Source of the DNA: Ottowia flava
Lineage (GTDB): Bacteria > Pseudomonadota > Gammaproteobacteria > Burkholderiales > Burkholderiaceae_C
DNA length: 64,000 nt
NCBI RefSeq assembly: GCF_008017535.1
Contig: NZ_VRUA01000002.1
Coordinates: 310,001 to 374,000, forward strand
Direction of reading: 5' to 3'
The translations under genes were made by a program, and so were the position numbers. Position 1 is the stretch's first letter, and every line of letters begins with the position of its first letter. Below the pieces are notes generated by a model. It saw nothing but the letters and a program-made list of their open reading frames with translations. It was not told the origin of the DNA and searched no databases. Shown here one piece after another: positions 62,808 through 64,000 of this stretch.

Positions 62808-64000
62808 GTGTCCGCTCAACTTCCTCAACGTCTCCTGCGCCGCTGGCGCGCCCTCTTCGCGCTGGTTGCCCTGGCGCTCGGTGCCGTCGCCCCCGTTTCC
62901 GCCGCCTGGGTCACCACGCCGTGGGCGCCCGAGGCGGGTGAGGTGTTCGATATCGTGCCGCACGCTAACGCCCCGACGCAGGGCATCTTGGTAGGCGGCG
63001 CCGAGTTTTTCGGCAGTGGCACCCTTGGCAAAGGCATCGTGCGGCTGAACGCGGCTACCTTGGCGCAGGACACCGGCTTCACGGCCAGCGTGACCCAGGG
63101 TGCCAACGCGGGCGAGGTGCACGCCATCGCCGTGCAGTCGGACGGAAAGATCGTCATCGGCGGACGGTTTGACGCAGTCAACGGCGTGGCGCGCAGCAAC
63201 ATCGCCCGCCTGAACGTCGACGGCACGCTGGATGCCACCTACACCGCCAGCGTCACTGCCGGGAGCGAAGGAATCCTGACCATGGTGATGCAGCCCGACA
63301 ACAGCGTGCTCATCGGCGGCGGCTTCACGCAGGTCAACAGCACGGCACGCGACTACCTCGCCCGCCTGACCCCTGCGGGCGCGCTGGACGCAGGTTTCAG
63401 CAACCCCGCCCTGGACAACCAGGTGCGCACCCTGGCGCTGCAGCCCGACGGCGCCGTGCTGGCGGGCGGCTTCTTCAACGTGGCGCATGGGCAACCGCGT
63501 GACGCGCTGGTCCGGCTGACTGCCAACGGCTCGCTAGACACCACGTTCGCCAACCCCGCCATCACAGGTTGGGTGAACGCGCTATACCTTCAGCCCAACG
63601 GGCAGTTGCTCGTGGGCGGTTCACTGGGCACGATTGTCGGCGCGGCGCGCGAGGGGCTGGCTCGGCTGAACGCCAATGGCACGCTGGACGCCGGCTTCAC
63701 GGTCGACGCGGACGGATCGGTGCATGACATCGTCAGCGCCGACGCCAGCCGGGTCGTCATTGTCGGGGGCTTTGAAAACGTCGCGGGCACGCCGCTGCGG
63801 CGCGTGGCGCGCATCAACTACAGCACCGGCGCGCTCGACCCCACGCTGACCGACGTCGGCGTGCTGAACGCCGGCTTCATCACGTACACCGCCTTCTCGC
63901 GCAGCCCGACCGATGTGTTGATCGGCGGCTGGTTCGCCCTGGTGGACGGGCAGTCGCGCAGCAACCTCGCGCAGATCGTTGAGCAGGCCGGCGCGCCGCT
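62808..64000 (+). CDS. Exported delta-60 repeat beta-propeller-like protein, partial
   Basis: The gene runs off the right edge; ~397 residues are visible. The start is the GTG at 62808, with AAGGA 7 bp upstream. Residues 1-32 are a signal peptide (RRWRALFALVALALGAVAPVSA). From ~55 onward at least five units of ~50-60 residues follow the pattern (A/V)(L/V)QPDG-x-(V/I)L(V/I)GG-x-F-x-x-V-NG-x-x-R-x-x-(I/L)ARL-x-x-(N/D)G-x-LD, the delta-60 repeat. Such proteins are exported and usually large, often with surface or adhesive roles. The function cannot be set from this part. Confidence 0.88.
   Translation, partial: MSAQLPQRLLRRWRALFALVALALGAVAPVSAAWVTTPWAPEAGEVFDIVPHANAPTQGILVGGAEFFGSGTLGKGIVRLNAATLAQDTGFTASVTQGANAGEVHAIAVQSDGKIVIGGRFDAVNGVARSNIARLNVDGTLDATYTASVTAGSEGILTMVMQPDNSVLIGGGFTQVNSTARDYLARLTPAGALDAGFSNPALDNQVRTLALQPDGAVLAGGFFNVAHGQPRDALVRLTANGSLDTTFANPAITGWVNALYLQPNGQLLVGGSLGTIVGAAREGLARLNANGTLDAGFTVDADGSVHDIVSADASRVVIVGGFENVAGTPLRRVARINYSTGALDPTLTDVGVLNAGFITYTAFSRSPTDVLIGGWFALVDGQSRSNLAQIVEQAGAP

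Overview
This window is a GC-rich chromosomal segment from a betaproteobacterium of the order Burkholderiales, most likely the family Comamonadaceae. The evidence is the replication-origin gene set (gyrB-dnaN-dnaA | rpmH-rnpA-yidD-yidC, with mnmE nearby), orphan Bug-type tricarboxylate-binding proteins, the metX-metW pair, and a dispersed ~65 bp repeat family that I associate with Comamonadaceae. Almost all genes are housekeeping; I see no prophage, CRISPR array, rRNA, tRNA or transposase.

Layout. 1-20.2 kb: a zinc-type TonB receptor (cut by the window edge) with a His-rich partner, then a glycolysis/purine block (purC, fba, pyk, pgk on minus; purE-purK-sua5 on plus) interrupted by corA, three tandem PAP2 phosphatases (the middle one broken by an amber codon), a phospholipase D-like protein, a Bug binding protein and an acyl-CoA ligase facing a MarR regulator. 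20.2-30.5 kb: two convergent SGNH-type lipoproteins, a D-malate/tartrate dehydrogenase, a small exported protein, an 850 bp imperfect palindrome, dacB, a DMT permease, tsaB-rimI and a family-4 uracil-DNA glycosylase carrying two in-frame repeat insertions. 30.6-35.8 kb: a tightly coupled ubiquinone operon, ubiU-ubiV-ubiT-DGC-ubiX-ubiD, combining the O2-independent hydroxylation genes with the decarboxylation pair and a Cys-rich protein of unknown role. 36-38.5 kb: Bug protein plus alpha/beta hydrolase. 38.6-46.9 kb: the replication origin, with gene direction switching at 44.0-44.3 kb. 47-54.1 kb: a solitary peptide-type ABC binding protein, an amidohydrolase, mnmE, apt and a CPA2 antiporter. 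54.2-57.2 kb: kdsD-kdsC-lptC (Kdo and LPS export) and an SDR. 57.3-64 kb: a Gly-rich RRM protein, a GDT1-type Mn exporter, a SAM-II riboswitch with terminator in front of metX-metW, an amidase, a thioesterase and the start of a delta-60 repeat protein.

The most unusual material is not in the genes. A ~65 bp repeat occurs about 20 times in intergenic gaps and also inside or at the ends of coding sequences (purK, sua5, the DMT permease, tsaB start, the UDG twice, ubiX, mnmE, metX). Two inverted copies of it form the ends of the large palindrome at 24.6-25.4 kb. All coordinates were read by eye; no similarity search was possible, so family names rest on recognised motifs and gene order.
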